A program made the position numbers and the translations under genes. The notes below the pieces were generated by a model. The model ran no database searches, was not told the DNA's origin, and saw only the letters and a program-made list of their open reading frames with translations. 64,000 bases of DNA from assembly GCF_000213175.1 (NCBI RefSeq), contig NW_009799179.1, forward strand, positions 1,797,793-1,861,792. Direction: 5' to 3'. Numbering within the stretch: the stretch's first letter is position 1; each line of letters starts with the position of its first letter. Origin of the DNA: Neurospora tetrasperma FGSC 2508. Lineage: Eukaryota; Ascomycota; Sordariomycetes; Sordariales; Sordariaceae. Of the stretch, positions 45,683 to 59,255 are shown in pieces.

Positions 45683-48600
45683 TTAACTGGTTCCGTTAGC
45701 AGCCGCGGCAGCCTGTTGAGCGGCAGCCTCTTGTGTGTCTGCCTGCTGCAAGACAGCCGAAATAACACTCTGCTCCTCCATGCTCAAATGTTGTACAAGG
45801 CCAGCATAGTACTGGGGCTGCTCTGCTTGAAGTTCTGCGAATATGTTAGCTCTGATCAGGCTTGTTCACAAGCACACCGATGAAGGGGAATACTCACTCA
45901 ACAGAGACGTCTTGAAGATGGAGTAGGGGTCAAGCTTGTCGAGAGGGGATTCGAGAAGAACGCCATCTTCGCCGAGCTCGTCGTCACTATACTCGAGATC
46001 GGTACCGGAGAACTTCTGCGCCTGAGCAAGGTGAGTGTCAGCAAGATCGCGAATCTAAAGTCATCAATACCGACTGTTGAAATGGATGTGTTCTGGAGAA
46101 CTTACCTCCTCGTTGAGGAACTCCAGGTATGCTTCACTCTCGCCCTTGACATCTCCAAGATCCTCCTCCTCACCCTCTTCACCGGCATCCCAGTTGTTCT
46201 CATCGTCATCCCATTCCTCATTTTCGTCGTAGACGCCTCCGTCAAGGTGATAGTCGTCCTTGAGCGCTTCCTCACGGTTTTTGAGAGCCGTCGGCAGGCT
46301 GCCGAACAGAGAGGTGATGCCCTGGAGAAGCCTTGGCCAACCAACGGCAACAGTAGGGGGGATCTGGTCAGCAGGAATGCTGATCAAGGCCACAATGGCT
46401 ACAATGCAGAGCTTCTTGTCATGCACGCGAGAGAAAGAGTCCATGCTGCTGAACCAAAGGCTGAAGAACTTGTTCGTCCAGCCTTGAGATTCGAGGATCT
46501 GCAGGGTTAGAAGAGGGTTGTAGTAGACGGCGTTGATGACCATTTCCATCAAGTGGATCTTGTAGCTCTTAACCTTAACATCCTGAGAAGTGAGCACGTT
46601 CATGGCCAAGCCGATGAAGCCTTGAACGCACTGATCAATATGGCCACGCAGACTAAGCATCATGGCTTCAGAAAGCTTGCACGCGCAGATTCTATCGCAG
46701 CCGCCAACCTTGGTGTCGTTGAACATGTCCTGAACCATCTCAAACAGAGCCTGAATGTATTCAGGCTTCTGGACAAGCTGGGGCGCGCCGTACTGCACAA
46801 AGTTGTCCAACGCAGGAAGCATATCCTCCAGATACAGCTCGGCGCCCGACTTGAAAGTCGTATGGATAAGCTCAAAGGCCTGCCACATGTTGGGAGAGAT
46901 CTGCTTGGCGGCAAAAGTGCAGCTGTCGATGATTTCAAAGACTTCGTTGTAGAGATCGTAAAGCTTGTTCTCCAAAGTAATCTGGATGACAGGCATCAGG
47001 ACGCTCTCAATGTGAAGAAGAACCTCTGGGGTACTTTCAAGAGTGAGGATGAGAGTACCGATTGTTTGCAACACGCCAAGCGCAGTTATGCTCTTGTCGT
47101 CGAGATAATCGCCAAACTCATCCTCGGCACCATCACGTCTCTCGTTGTTTTCGAGAAGCTCTCTGACGATGCGCAGGTAGGTATCGCGCAGCTGCTCGCT
47201 GAGAGCCACGGCAAACGGTGTAAGCTCAGTAGCGAAAACCTCCACGAAGTCCTCCATCACGTTAGCGAGGGCGTCAATATCCGCTTCGTTGGCAAGCTTG
47301 AGAAGCTGCTGCATAACCGTCGGGATGTTCTGCTGCATGCTAGTGCGAATGATCTCATGTCTGATCATAGGCTGTAGGGCCAAAGCAGCAGTCACACGGA
47401 CAGGCAACTTGGGGTCGGCCATGCAGTCGAGGATGTGGCGGTAGACAGTAAGGAGGTTCTGCTGGTCCTTAAAGTCGAGCTGCTCGAACTTTTCGATGGT
47501 GTCGCACGCGCGGGCTCTGAGGAAGCCTTGCGGGTTCGTGAAATCCGGGAAAACGTACCGAACCAAGAAGTATTCCACCTGATCAGCGATAGGGGACTTC
47601 TTGCCCAGGATAACCGGAGCAAGAGTCCCGATCATGCGTAGCGCACCCTCCTTCGCCAGGTGGTTCTTCTGGTCCTCTGGCGCCTGCTCGTATTGATTGA
47701 CGACTTCATTGACGAACTTGAGGATCTCGAAGGTTTGCTTTCTACGGGCCTTTGTGAGGCTCACCAAAAAGTTGACAGCGGCAACGTCGGGCGCGGAGAC
47801 CTCCTCAAAGAAGTTAAGTTTGCGGTGAAGGTATTCCTCCGGTTCCTCCTCAAAGTTTTCCACGTCCTCTTCCGAAAGGCAGAGAACAGGGAAAATGAAA
47901 TGAGTGACCAAATTAGTAAGGTGAGGCTTCAGATGTGTCCACATCTCCTTGGGACGAATGCACTCGTCCAGGAAGACAAGAGTGTACGACAAGCACGGCC
48001 GGCTCAGCCAGACGGTCTTGGCTACCCACTTCTCGATCTCGGCAAGGTAGTGCTTGAGGATTTCGGGAGCGACTTGGGCGATAAAGTTCTTGGCGAATTG
48101 GAGCAACTGACCATCGGCTCCCTTTTCCATGATGTTGTGAGGGTTACCGTATCTATGGCGGGGTCAGCCTCGGAGTCGCGCACCCGGTAGAACTTGGGAG
48201 ATGCGACACCATAACCACTTACCTGATATATAGCCTGTTTAGGTTGAAGTATGCCCACTTCTTTGCCTTCCACCAATGATGGCGTTCACGTCCCAACGGG
48301 TCGTCCTGCATAGCGCTCGCAGGAATTGGCTTCGATACAGTACGAAGGAAGATGGTGCACCATCCGAGATTGACGGACTGCTCGCGGAGGCAGGCAGGGA
48401 GTTCAAGCTATAGTGGCTCAGTCAGCTAATCATCCCATTACCGTGTTTCCGGTAGATATAGAAACTCACCCAGGCAGTATGCTTGTACGCCTTGAGAGCA
48501 ATGTGTAACATCTCGCCAGCCTCCCCACTATCCTGGTTTACCAACTCATCACAGACGGCCAACAGTCTCGGGAAGCTGACTTCGACAATCTTTTCGAATT

Positions 48601-49545
48601 GCGCACGGTGATCGGTATCGCTCATCTTATAGCGGAACGAACGGCAGATAGCGAGCAAACATTGCAGGCCAGCCAGGACAGAGGGGGCGTTGTTGGTGTT
48701 GAGCAACTGAACGGTGTAATCCATGAAGGTCGGCCATTTTTCGGGAAAGTCGTGGTGCAAGACGCGCTGTAAAATGGGGACCAGCTGGTGGCGGACCAGA
48801 GTCTCGGAGCTGGCGAGAATGGGCAGTAACCGGTCACGGAAGCGTGCCTTGGCGTCTTCGTCCAAAACCGCCTCTTGCGGGTAGTCGTCGGAGCGCTGCC
48901 AGGCGCGGTTGACTCGGTTCTTGAGGTAGATAACGGCTAGAAAGGGGTGAGCGCTTGCACCAAGCGTAGAAGGAATGAAGCAAGGGCTGAATGGGTTATG
49001 GAAGCCCGCGAAGGGAATCGAACTGGCAAGGCATACTTGAAAGTTTCAGGTTCACATCCTGCTCTGTCTGGAGGAGGTCCAAGAGGACATCGGTGAAACC
49101 GACTTGTTGCTCGGCCTGCAGAGAAGACTTGATGTCAGCGGCGCTCCTGTTTTCCGTAGTTTCATGTCCACCCGGAAGCGGGCGGGGTGGTGAACGGAAG
49201 TCGAGGGTGTGCTGGTGATATGGATAGCAAGCGCGGACGGCTGGGCGGGAAAAGCACACGGCGACGGCGACGGCCACGGGACGTTGCTATCTGGGATGAG
49301 GTTGTTGTGTGCGAGGCACGCGGCCATGGAACAACAATCTCGGGCTCGTAGTTGGACTAGGGCTGTTTGCGCTGAAGGGCCGGAGTCTCGGCCGAGGTGG
49401 TGGGAGGACGGCGGTTGATGATGATGAAGATGATGATGAACGGCTACACACGCACCTGCTTGAGCTGGAGTTCAGCCCTCCGACGAACGTCGGCATCGGC
49501 GTCGAGGGTCGCGACGATGCAACTTCGAATGGCGTTCGCATCCAT
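45683..49545 (-). CDS. NMD5: Importin-beta family karyopherin NMD5 (importin-7/8 type)
   Basis: Nuclear import receptor that carries cargo through the pore in a Ran-GTP dependent way; yeast Nmd5 imports Hog1, TFIIS and others. Seven exons, read on the minus strand: 49545-49456, 49115-49037, 48936-48470, 48407-48223, 48152-46106, 46054-45898, 45834-45683, together 1058 residues (yeast Nmd5 is about 1048). All phases agree and the donors are mostly GTAAG/GTGAG. The N-terminal importin-beta region reads from MDANAIRSCIVATLDADADV to VIYLKNRVNRAW. Conserved HEAT-repeat blocks follow, such as WWKAKKWAYFNLNRLY, RYGNPHN and FLRARACDTIEKF. The acidic insert (ENEEWDDDENNWDAGEEGEE) near residue 940 is typical of importin-7/8. 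The tail is Ala/Gln-rich. The first intron (340 bp) is long for this window. Confidence 0.95.
49416..49440. repeat. GAT-rich trinucleotide repeat
   Basis: Imperfect GATGATGATGAAGATGATGATGA run lying in the first intron of the NMD5 gene, just inside its donor site. Read on the gene strand it is an ATC-rich run. Confidence 0.8.
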
Positions 49546-52500
49546 CTTGAGGTGACTTCGTTGACGGTCAAATTCTGGCGGACTCTCGCATCAACACGGA
49601 CACACCTATCCGGGGAGGGCGAGTGCGTAGATGGGGGGTATTGGTGGCAGGCAACAAATTCCCAAAACAAAAAGCCGGAGACGGGGTTGAAGTTGTTGCG
49701 GTTGAGGGGCGTGCACAGTCTTGCCAACCCGCTAGCGTAAAAAAAAATATTTGGGCCACAAGCTGGTCCCTCGTGGCATCGCTGCTCCTGGAGACGCTTT
49801 GAACCTGATACCTTTTTGGCTTGAGTGCGGGAGACGACGAATCGGCTGCCGTGAAAATCGCTGCTGGGCGGGGCCTTGTCAGCACGCCGTCCGGGTTATA
49901 GGTGTCGGGGTTAATGCCGTGAACATATCGCCCCTACACTACAGAAAACGCACGTCTCTACCAGACGCATTAAAACTGAAGCATGAGGGGCGAAAGGGCA
50001 TCACGTCGGCTAACCTGTAATCTCTACCTCTATCTAGGCAAACAACCAGAGCACGGGCATCTCTCGTTCGACCAGCCAGCGAAGGTTCGTTCAGTTGTCT
50101 GTGCGGGCCGTCACAATCACGGGTTTGTCAACTGGTGCGGTGGAGGGACCCCAGGCCCAGGAACATTCTCCATACTAAAACGGGATGGAAGGGAGGGCCG
50201 TCAGCTTGGTCTTTTCCAGTAGTTTGGACGCTAACAGGAACCTATCTGGTTTACAAGTTTTATACTGGTTGGCAGACCAGGAGGGTCCTCGTTGCTCAGC
50301 CGGGCTTTGGGTTCCTCCTTGAAGTCTGCCTGTTGAGAATGATGAAAGCATCCGTTTGTCATTGCTAATTGTTAACCCCAAGTAATGGGGCCTGAACATA
50401 ACATTGCACTGCCATCGCCATTGTTTGGACCTTTACCGCCTTTCTTTCCAGGTAAAGGAAAAGTCGTGCTTTGAAGAGTGAAGCCATCATGGGCATTCAT
50501 ATCGCCAAACGGGTTGACCTCTTATGGTTTGCACGCTACAATATTTTGACGCCCCACCAGGAAACCCACACAGTACTAATGAACCCACATTGTGTCTCAA
50601 ATCCCAACTTGAAGCTTTTACTACTTACTAGTAGTGTATGCTCCTTGTGTGAGCTTTGTTTCGTGTTGTGAAAGAGGCCGGGAAAGAGACACCAAATCTC
50701 TTTTGCTGAGCAGGTCGGTCAGCCATTCATCTTGATGACTGAGGGGCACTGGACGTTCCCGTCGGCGGCTGCACCGGGGCCATCCGCCCAGCATGCAAAG
50801 ACCGGCGTGCCATGCCAGTGCCGCTTCCTGCACTACGGTAGACATCTGATATCGACAAGAACACAACACTGCTATGGGTTGATTATGGCACGTTTATTGC
50901 CGGTGCAAAGCAGCCAAAGCCATGCCGCAAAAGCGGTCACCACTGGCCGTAATTAACCGACCCATTCACCAGCCACCCCACCATCTCACTGCACTTCTTC
51001 TTCCTCCCTTTTCCACGTCGCTTGGACTTAATTGGTGCCCTTACAAGCTGATCCTCTTTAGTAGCATAGGTGTGAGTCTTTGAATCATGCTTGCCAAAGT
51101 GCCGGCATCGGATCCTCGTACAGTTTGAACAACAGAACAGGGCAGTCCAGGTAGACTGAGTGGCTCACTTGGAAAAAAAAAAAGCATTACACTACTTCAT
51201 ACCTACAGTACGCCACAATATGTGTGTGCCTGGCGCCTGCGCCTGAATTGCTCCATGCAAACCCCCAGCAATAAGCAAAACAAAAACCACATGCCGACTT
51301 GCACGTTTTCATTTTCCCCTGCGTCTCCCCAACCGCCTCTGTTTTGCAGGAAAGCCCACCAGCCAAGTTTCTAGGGCCAGAGATCTGCGAGGAGGGCAGT
51401 ACGGATATAAGCGGACTCCGTGCTTTCTATTTTACATAGGACCATGTTTACATGTCAAGGGGGAACCTCTTAGCGCCTGCCTGTGAAACGTGTTTTCGAA
51501 ATAAAAAATTGTGAATCCCTTCATTGACTCTACCTCTCAATACAAGCTCCAAAATTGTACCTGAGACTCGGTAACCAAAACCGTGCGGCCCTCATTCAGT
51601 TTTTCCTCCCAATGCCGAACCCAAAACGGATAGATTATATAGTAGATACATATGACCTTGAACTTCAGATGACAGATAGGAGACCAGTACGCCCGAACTA
51701 TATGCTAAATATATGAGGTATAAAGTGAGATGAAACCTATTAACCCAATTTCTGTGTGGGCTTGTTAGCTTTAGGCTCACCTTCCGAGAGGACGGGAACC
51801 AGTACCTATTGGACGAATAGAGGCAAGAGAGTGGGTGGGATGACGCCGAGAGAAAAAGGCTTGACTAACAGATGATCGTCCCTTGGAGATGCTCATCTCA
51901 CGTGTGCGAACCCTGGTGATAGTTGACCACAATTCGTTGCTTCGACAAAAATGACCATCGCCACCAGTCGGTACTGGCTGCTGAATGTTCTGATGATGAT
52001 GCAGTGGTAACAAGGCAAACCGGCTACCCAACTGGCAGTGAACGAGGGACCTAGATGCAACCCGGGATTACGTCTCTGTTTCCATACCACATTTTTCCGC
52101 GAAGGCTCCTGAAGACATGGACAATTACCGTAGTACCGAAGAAATCCAACAGACTAGAGAGCTATGTCGAGCGCTGCAAGACGGACATCATCGTGTCCCG
52201 AGTTTAGGAAGCTTTGTGAGGCCAGCCGACTGATATTCGATGCCATTTTCGCAGTTTATGTAGCGCACAAGGTTGAATGCCGGTTCCCAGTGAGTCAACA
52301 GGAATGAAGAGAAAATAGCCATCATTGAACTGGTATTGGCGGAGATAGCGACCTCCATCTGGGCAGTCGAGTTGAGAAACACTACATGGCATGGTCGGTC
52401 CATTGTCATTGGCAGTTGTCGTTGCTGCTGCCACACTTCCATTGATGGGCCATCCGCGGTTCTGGTGGTATCTTGTCGACATACCTCTTGTATGTCCGTA

Positions 52501-53769
52501 ATAAGCGTCTCATTAGACAGCTCGTGATTCCAGGGACGGGTCAAGACGCGTTAGAATATGAGCCTGGCCGTTCTAGCAAGCCAAAAGCGAAAAGCAATCC
52601 AGAAGGTCCACGGAAACAGTCGGGCCAAAACCAGCAACACCGTTCCAAATCAGACCAGTGGCAATTCCTGGGCGAGCTTGGGTGCCATTGCTCGAATGAG
52701 AACCTGGAAAATCCGGTGTGTGCGGCCAATTGTGGTTGATCCAAGTGGAAGTTCCAAGAAAAGAAAGATGAGAAAAGAACAATGTTTCTTTGATTCAAGC
52801 TGTGTCCAGTTAGTTATCTTGAAAACGGAACATGAGGCTGTCCAGATCAGAGTTGCAAGCCGTGGGCAGAAATTGGAGTACCGTATTTCGGTCCGAGGGG
52901 TCAATTGATATATACACTCTTCCAGAGGCTTACTCACCTTGCTGTCCGTCCATGGCTTAAATCTTCCGGTCGGTGAAGAGGCGAATCCGTTTTCAGGACT
53001 CGGAGAGATTGTTAGCGAGGAAGACTCCTAATCCCGGGGTGGAATGGCTTCAAGGTTTAGACGCAAACGCCTCGAGCGGAGGACGAGGACGTTATCCCGA
53101 GAGCCATCCCGGACAGCAAGGAGAGGCCGATATCCACTACACACAAAGACGCCAGAACCTCGAGCCGCTCTTCAATTTTTCCCAAATCCAGTGAAGTTTC
53201 CCGGTCCGTGGTATAATGCATCTCTCCATATCGTCCTCGAAGCGAGAACAGAAAAGGAAATTAGGAAAAAAAAGGAAAAAAAAGAAATCACACAACCCGT
53301 AACATTAATCGAAAAGTAAACTCGAGCGACAGCACCACCGTCCAATGCGGCAGCTGTCTGCAAGGTGCCATAGTCCAGATGTTTGATAGGCACCAGAGAA
53401 TCCGTGTTCTGGTAAAACCAAGGACAGAAATGCCGATAATCCAGGGATGCAAGTACCGTGGGAATGGTGTTGCTGTATCAAAGTCGAGCCGCCGGAGCAG
53501 AGTCAAGATCCAAACTTCCAGAGATGCAACTTGCAGCTCTCGAGGTTTCCGCGCACCTCTTTTTTCTCCTAGGTCTATCCGTGGATCAGATCATTATCAG
53601 GCCGAAAGTAACCGGGATCCTGGTATGAGACAATGAAACAGAAATAATAGAGAACTCCGGGTTCCGAGGTATTAGCAAAGCATTAATAACAGCCCATAAG
53701 ACCTCCAACGTCTCGCGACGGGCAGGTCTAGGGCCGTCAAAGTCAAAAAGACCTGCGTGTCGCTAGCAA
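49546..53769. other. Intergenic region between NMD5 and RfeG-like gene
   Basis: The right gene ends and the left gene begins here, both on the minus strand, so the left part holds the NMD5 promoter and the right part the 3' UTR of the RfeG-like gene. No gene is supported over 4.2 kb; frames of up to 146 codons overlap on both strands. GTAGTGTA words lie at 50631 and (minus) 49935 and 51188. An A tract is at about 51173-51183. Confidence 0.5.
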
Positions 53770-55271
53770 TTAGCGGATTTGCCGGTGCCTGGCACGATCT
53801 CTGTCGTCACGTTCCTGCTCCGGGCGGCGATTGCGGTGTTGTTCCCGTTCTCGTTCCCTGGGCTCCGAGTCGCGACCGGGACTCCGGCGTGGGGCAGGTG
53901 ACGGCCCGCTGTTTGCCATTTGGGCCGGTGTACTACTGTTTGACGTGGGGACCTGTGAGAGCACAGGAGGCTGATGGTTATCAAACGGGGGCTCTGGAAT
54001 GTGACCGTACCCTTGCCGTGTTGGCGTTGGACCTGCGGGGGAGCCTAGATTATCAGATGAAGCCTGCGCTGGGTTCGTTGTTGCCACATTATACGCACCA
54101 CCACGGCCATACAGAGGATCGGCTGAATAAGCCTGAGTGGCCGAACTTCCAGGAATCGGCGCACCATAGTACTGATCCGGGGCTGGTGGATAACCAGGGG
54201 CGCCATTGGTGGGAGTATACATTGGCCTGACAGGGGCAGCAGAAGAGATCGCAGGGTGAGGCGGCATCCTTGGAGGCTCCGACGTCACATAATTCGGCTG
54301 TGTCCGATAATCTGAGCCCATCACGTAGGAAGCTTCCTGTCCAACTTGTCCATAGCCGCCAGTCGGCATAGGAGGAGGGGCCGCCATGCCAGGGTATCTA
54401 TCTCCGGTATTGGGAGGTCCGGGCGAGTACTGCGGAGCGGGAGGATTGGTCGGGTAAGGAGGGTACGCCTGGGGAGGATACTGTGCTGGAATGCCAGCAG
54501 CCTGGGGAGTATACGAAACGGGCGGATAAGTAGGAGGACCTGGCTGTGGTGGCCCTGGGTACGCATTCGGCGGAGGATAAACCGGGTTCTTGGGGGCGCT
54601 AGGCTGTGGGGGATAGTCAACATCCATGGCATTGTCCCTGGCGTAGGCATCGTAGTGTTCCTGTTCCCGTTGGCGGTTTTTCCATGTGCTGTAATCAGAG
54701 GACCCACGGTTCTGCTCGCGCTGGCCTGTGGGCGAGTTAGAGCTTCTCACAAACGTTGAGCCATTGTGCTGGCTAGAGTGTGTTGTACCTCCAGTGCCAC
54801 CACCTGACCTGGACGCAGCACGTCTCTCTTGCTCCCATCGAGCAGAGTCGGCCTTTAGGTCTTGAATCATCGCCTGCAGAGCCACCTTGTTCAGCTTCAA
54901 GTCTTTGCCAACGCGCAAGCTTGTGCGCGAGCTGGCTGCGAGGACTCACCGATGTCAGATTGCGATAGGCGGTGATGAAGTAGCCTTGGGTCACACGGCC
55001 GTCTGGTGACTATGAGGCGAGCAGCTGTAAGTGACAGTTCCTCACAATACTACGCTCAAATGGGTGAGGCCGAAGAGAAAAGAAATTCTCGGTCGAAGGG
55101 GCGTACCTCGTAAGTTCCAGGGCGTACAAGTGCATCGTTTCCGAGGTATCTGCAAATGTCGGAGGTGATGACTTCGCGGTCGATACCGTCGCGGGGCACG
55201 AAGTATTCGTTCTGGCGCGCAGTCGAGGGCTGAGGGGCCTGAGCTGGCCTGTTGCCCGGTCTTGCCGCCAT
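53770..55271 (-). CDS. rfeG: RfeG-like conserved fungal protein
   Basis: Resembles the protein annotated in Aspergillus as transcription factor RfeG; its biochemical role is not well established. Exons on the minus strand: 55271-55107, 55009-54950, 54873-53770, giving 442 residues, with all junctions in phase 0 and donors GTACGC and GTGAGT. The conserved N-terminal block is NEYFVPRDGIDREVITSDIC followed by RYLGNDALVRPGTYE, TQGYFITAYRNLTS and AMIQDLKADSARWEQERR, which I recall as the family signature. The remainder (about residues 110-410) is rich in Pro, Tyr, Gln and Gly with repeated PPxYP-like motifs, a composition seen in phase-separating RNA or transcription proteins, and the C-terminus is Arg/Asp/Glu-rich (EREREQHRNRRPEQERDDRD). 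No DNA-binding fold is visible. Confidence 0.85.
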
Positions 55272-58200
55272 GGTGATTGCGGAAAGGGCGTGGTGGTGCG
55301 AAGAGCAAGACAAGAGGATGATGTAGGTCCAAAGAGATAAAAAATCGGCGATCGAAACGGCGTTGTGTATAAGAGCTATGGACGTGAGGTGAGAAAAAGG
55401 ACGTTGCAAGTGCGGGCCGATGATGGGACAGCAGGCAGGGGAGAAAGAGACCGAATTTTGGGAAGAAGGGATGAACGAGAAAGAGGGGAGGCCGGGAAGA
55501 AATGGACGCCTGGCTGAGTTTAGGTTGTGCCAAAGTGGGCCGTCGTGGTTGCGTGGGTGGGATGGAAGAACTTGTGAGGCACTCCTGGCAACTTGGCTGG
55601 GCCTGGCAGAGCGGTACGTCTAGCAGGTATCCTCAACCCTGGGCTGTATGTATGTCAAGAGGTAACCGGAGCGAACAACCCGTGGACAGGCGGGAAAAAG
55701 ACAGGAAAAATGGGTGAGTGGAGGTGACTACATTGGCCGGCTTACACTGTAAATCCGCGCTGAGCTTGACGACAGCGGGCCTGCAAGGGCAACACGAGTG
55801 ACTCTCTGCTGGTCTGGCTCTTGTACGTAGTCTATATGTGTGCCGTACGCTGGAGAGAGTGTGTCCGCACCCCCGTCACCTCGTCCTATGTATGTAACAC
55901 GTTGGGCAGGCAGTTAGACAAGGCTAATACCTAAGGGGAAGCTACACTACCCAGCCAGCCAGACCTGGCGAGCACACGAGGAACCTTTCTGTAAGGACAC
56001 TGCTGCTCCGCGGTCTGTACCTGAGTTTTGTGCTTGCTGCTTGCTGGTGCAAATGCGATGCGAGCCTAGGCATCGGGTCCTCTCCTGCGTCTCTCGGCGT
56101 CTCGCTCGTCAACAGCGAGAACAGATTCGGAATGGAGAATGGGGAATGGAGAATTGTGGGTGACACTAGGCCGAACTCTGATGGAGAATGGGGCACGGAA
56201 TCCGCAGGGCATCCGCAGGGCAGCAGGGGCATCTGCTGACAACGAGCACAAGCAGCAGGAACAGGAGCCAAAAAGAGCGGACGAGAAGCTGACTGACAGC
56301 AACCAGATCGGCCAGAATACGGAATGCCTTGCAGATGGGATGGGGGTTGACAGCAACTTCAAGGATAGAGTGAGGGGCTTGAGAAGGTCGGGAGGCAGCA
56401 CCAGGAGGTCCCACCCAGGGTTGGTTTTCTGGATACATGGCGGTAGGGACCCGGTGTCTGCCAATGGGAGCGCGTTACGCTAATGTATCGTTGAACTTAT
56501 AGTCGCCACAGCAGCGTGGCCTAAAACGACGACGACAGTACGAATGCTGAATGGTGAATGATGGCTTGGATAGATGGCAGCCATACCTGGCCAACAGGTC
56601 GGCCGAGTCATCTTTAACAGATGTGGCCAAGCACAGCCGAGCACAGCAAACCACGACGTCAAAGTGAGGCTTGATAGGAAAAGCAGTTTGTGCACATGGA
56701 CAGCCAGTGAAACGATATGACAAACAGCTTATCTTATACAACCGTGCCCTCCCTTTTTTTTCCTTTCTCCTTTTCTTCACCGGCCAGGACGACCTCGGGA
56801 GAGAGGCGTGGGAGACATTGGTTGGCTCTAGGGACTCGATGTGGGCTACTGCCTTTAGGGGCTGCAGCAAGCGAAAGAGGCAGTCCTGCCAACCACTGAA
56901 AAACGACTCGAGATAGCCCAAGGACGGGGGAGGGCGGATGGAGCAATGGACGATGCCAGTGCTGATGGAAGACACAAAGGCGTACAGGCTCAGGAGAGAG
57001 AAAAAAATTGCGGTGTGAAGATTGGCAAGCGTTGGGCTGTAAGTCTGTGGAGTGGAAGGTATGCTTGAAATCGCTTCAGGTCGAAAGTCAACCTTTGCCC
57101 ATTGTCGACAGGTGATAATGGAGTCGTTAACCTGCTACACTATACATTGGCGGAAAAGGTGCACTTGGTACCTAGGAGCGACCCTACTAGACGCCGTCAC
57201 CTGCCAGAGTGCGCTTTGCGCCTTGAGGGATTATAGGTGTCAACAATCGGCCTTCCAGACTGGAGACCCCAGTGCCAATTACCAAGTAGTGCAAACAGTC
57301 AGAAGTCAAACCTGGTGATGAGGCTGGCGTTGTTTTTTGACTTCCATTATTGGCTGTGTGGGTTGTTGTGGAAACGCCACAATCGCACGCGGAGGTGTGG
57401 GTGCCAATTAATCAACCGCAGGCGTCAACCCTCGGTGGTAACTCGCACCAGTCAAGAAAGAAATGGACACAGAGCGCTGCCAACGCCATACATACTGTAA
57501 AGATTTTCCAGCGTCAAGGTGAACGCAAGGAAGGCCGCTGTTTTGGTAGTGGGTATTCGGTGACCCGTTTGGGCGTCAAGGGCGCAAAACATGAGCTCGA
57601 CCGGGTGCGCAAAGATAAACTGAATGTGGGGACAATGAAGGCCTGACTTCAGACGGAATCAATAAAGCCATTCGTTGAGAAAATCATACCACAAATGTTG
57701 GTGTTAATTGAAGACATTTCGGATTTATACATAAGGAACAAAACGACCTCAAATGTCTACTACTGTGTGGTGCCATGAGGTCGTCTACCGACGGGCCTGG
57801 ATGTCTTGCGTAGAATCGAGGCGGTCTTCGCAAAGTCACTGCCATATGGCACTCAATATTTAGGCGGCAAGCCTATGGTGATGGTTGGCAAGAGATGGAC
57901 AACCAATGTGATTACATATCGAAAGCTGAAGGGTCGGGGCCAGACGCCAGACAGTGCTGGCTGATGGGCTGAAGGTGGCACATGGATGAAAGAGTCGCTT
58001 CGTCGCCGTGACATGTGTGAGTACAAGAATTCAAGAAATCATTTCGAGCATCCGACATGGTTTCCTCATACCAATGGGTCGCCGACGTCGTATGTGGAAT
58101 TATGACCTATGCCCATGCCGTAGCTTCTTCCACGCGGGTTGAAATGCATTTAAGACAGATTGGGCTAGTGAAAGGCTGTGTGAAGATACTTTCTAGTGGG

Positions 58201-59255
58201 CTTCGTGATGGAGACGCGTTGGGGAAGCAATGGATCTGGGAACGGGCGGGTTCTGGCAACAATCGGGTATCAATGCGTCTGGAAGTCTGGAAGCCCAACC
58301 TTTCTGCAACGCCGCAAGCTGCCGCATGAGATGGGGTCTCCCCGCAGCCAATCAGCTTTGTCCGACGCTTCGGTTGGTGAGGGTGTAAGCTCGACAACAA
58401 GGCGACCGTTTGGCTCTGAGCACGCTCACTGCCCCTAGCTATCATGGCCGAATTGATCTTTTCCTCCCACATCGGCAAGTAACCCTAGTGCAGAACATGC
58501 TCCTGCGTCGTATTTTTATTTTGATGTACCAACCAAAGGGGCACATGCCGTCTCCGCCAGTTTGTCATACAGGGCCCCGATCATGACGAGCATCTGGCCG
58601 CCAAATCAGAGACAGACATTGACGACACTTTCTGTCCGTTTGTCTGGAGCTTTCTTGCTTCCGTCGTGGTTCATGTTTGCCATAACAATCTCCCGATGCT
58701 TTCGTGGAAGTCCCTTAAACTTACAAGTCTCTCAGTGACCTGTCAGGAAATCGAGCAGCAACACTCACGAGCTCAACTCGTTGCGCGCAGATTGAAGTTT
58801 TATCTTCCGGGGGGGGGGGGCGGTTCCAACGAGTATAGGAGCTTGATAGCCTCCCCATAAATTCGGCTGCCATGTAGCAAGAAAATGTGCTTCACGAGAT
58901 TTTCGGAAGTGAGACTGCCGACCCGTTACCACCCATTAACTGCCAGAAGGGAATCGTGGATCTGTGCAAGCATTGATTGGTTTGTCCCTGGATTCTCGGT
59001 CACCGCCAGAACGCAGACTTTGGTGAGATGCCGTAGTCAATCCCGTCGCGCAGCTGAAGACGAACACCTGCAGCGAATCTGAAGAGCAAACCGTCCTCCA
59101 CAAAGACTGCATGTGCAATCTTGAATAGCTCGGTCAGAGGCACCTTTTGATATCAAGCGTCGTGTTGTGGATTCATGCATTGAATTCTCCACCTGTGCGC
59201 TCATGTCACTTTGCCGGTTTCAGGGCATCGTGTCATGAAAATCACGATAGTCTGT
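55272..59255. other. Intergenic region between RfeG-like gene and RAD30
   Basis: No gene is supported over 4.0 kb. The left end holds the RfeG-like promoter and a C/T-rich leader when read on the minus strand (55272-55500); the right end holds the RAD30 3' UTR. One GTAGTGTA word is on the minus strand at 55944-55951. Near 56128-56200 the string GGAGAATGG recurs about three times (GGAGAATGGGGAATGGAGAATTG). A 12-G homopolymer is at 58809-58820. Confidence 0.5.
58809..58820. repeat. Homopolymer of 12 G
   Basis: Twelve consecutive G on the plus strand. Unusual because long G runs are rare and mutable; the length may also be an assembly error. Confidence 0.85.

Noticed and set aside
46031-48190. 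Several plus-strand frames of 160-274 codons
   Set aside because: They are antisense shadows of the long NMD5 exon, whose family match is decisive.
49005-49036. tRNA-like 3' end (GGGAATCGAACTGGC)
   Set aside because: It lies in an intron of NMD5 and no cloverleaf can be drawn around it.
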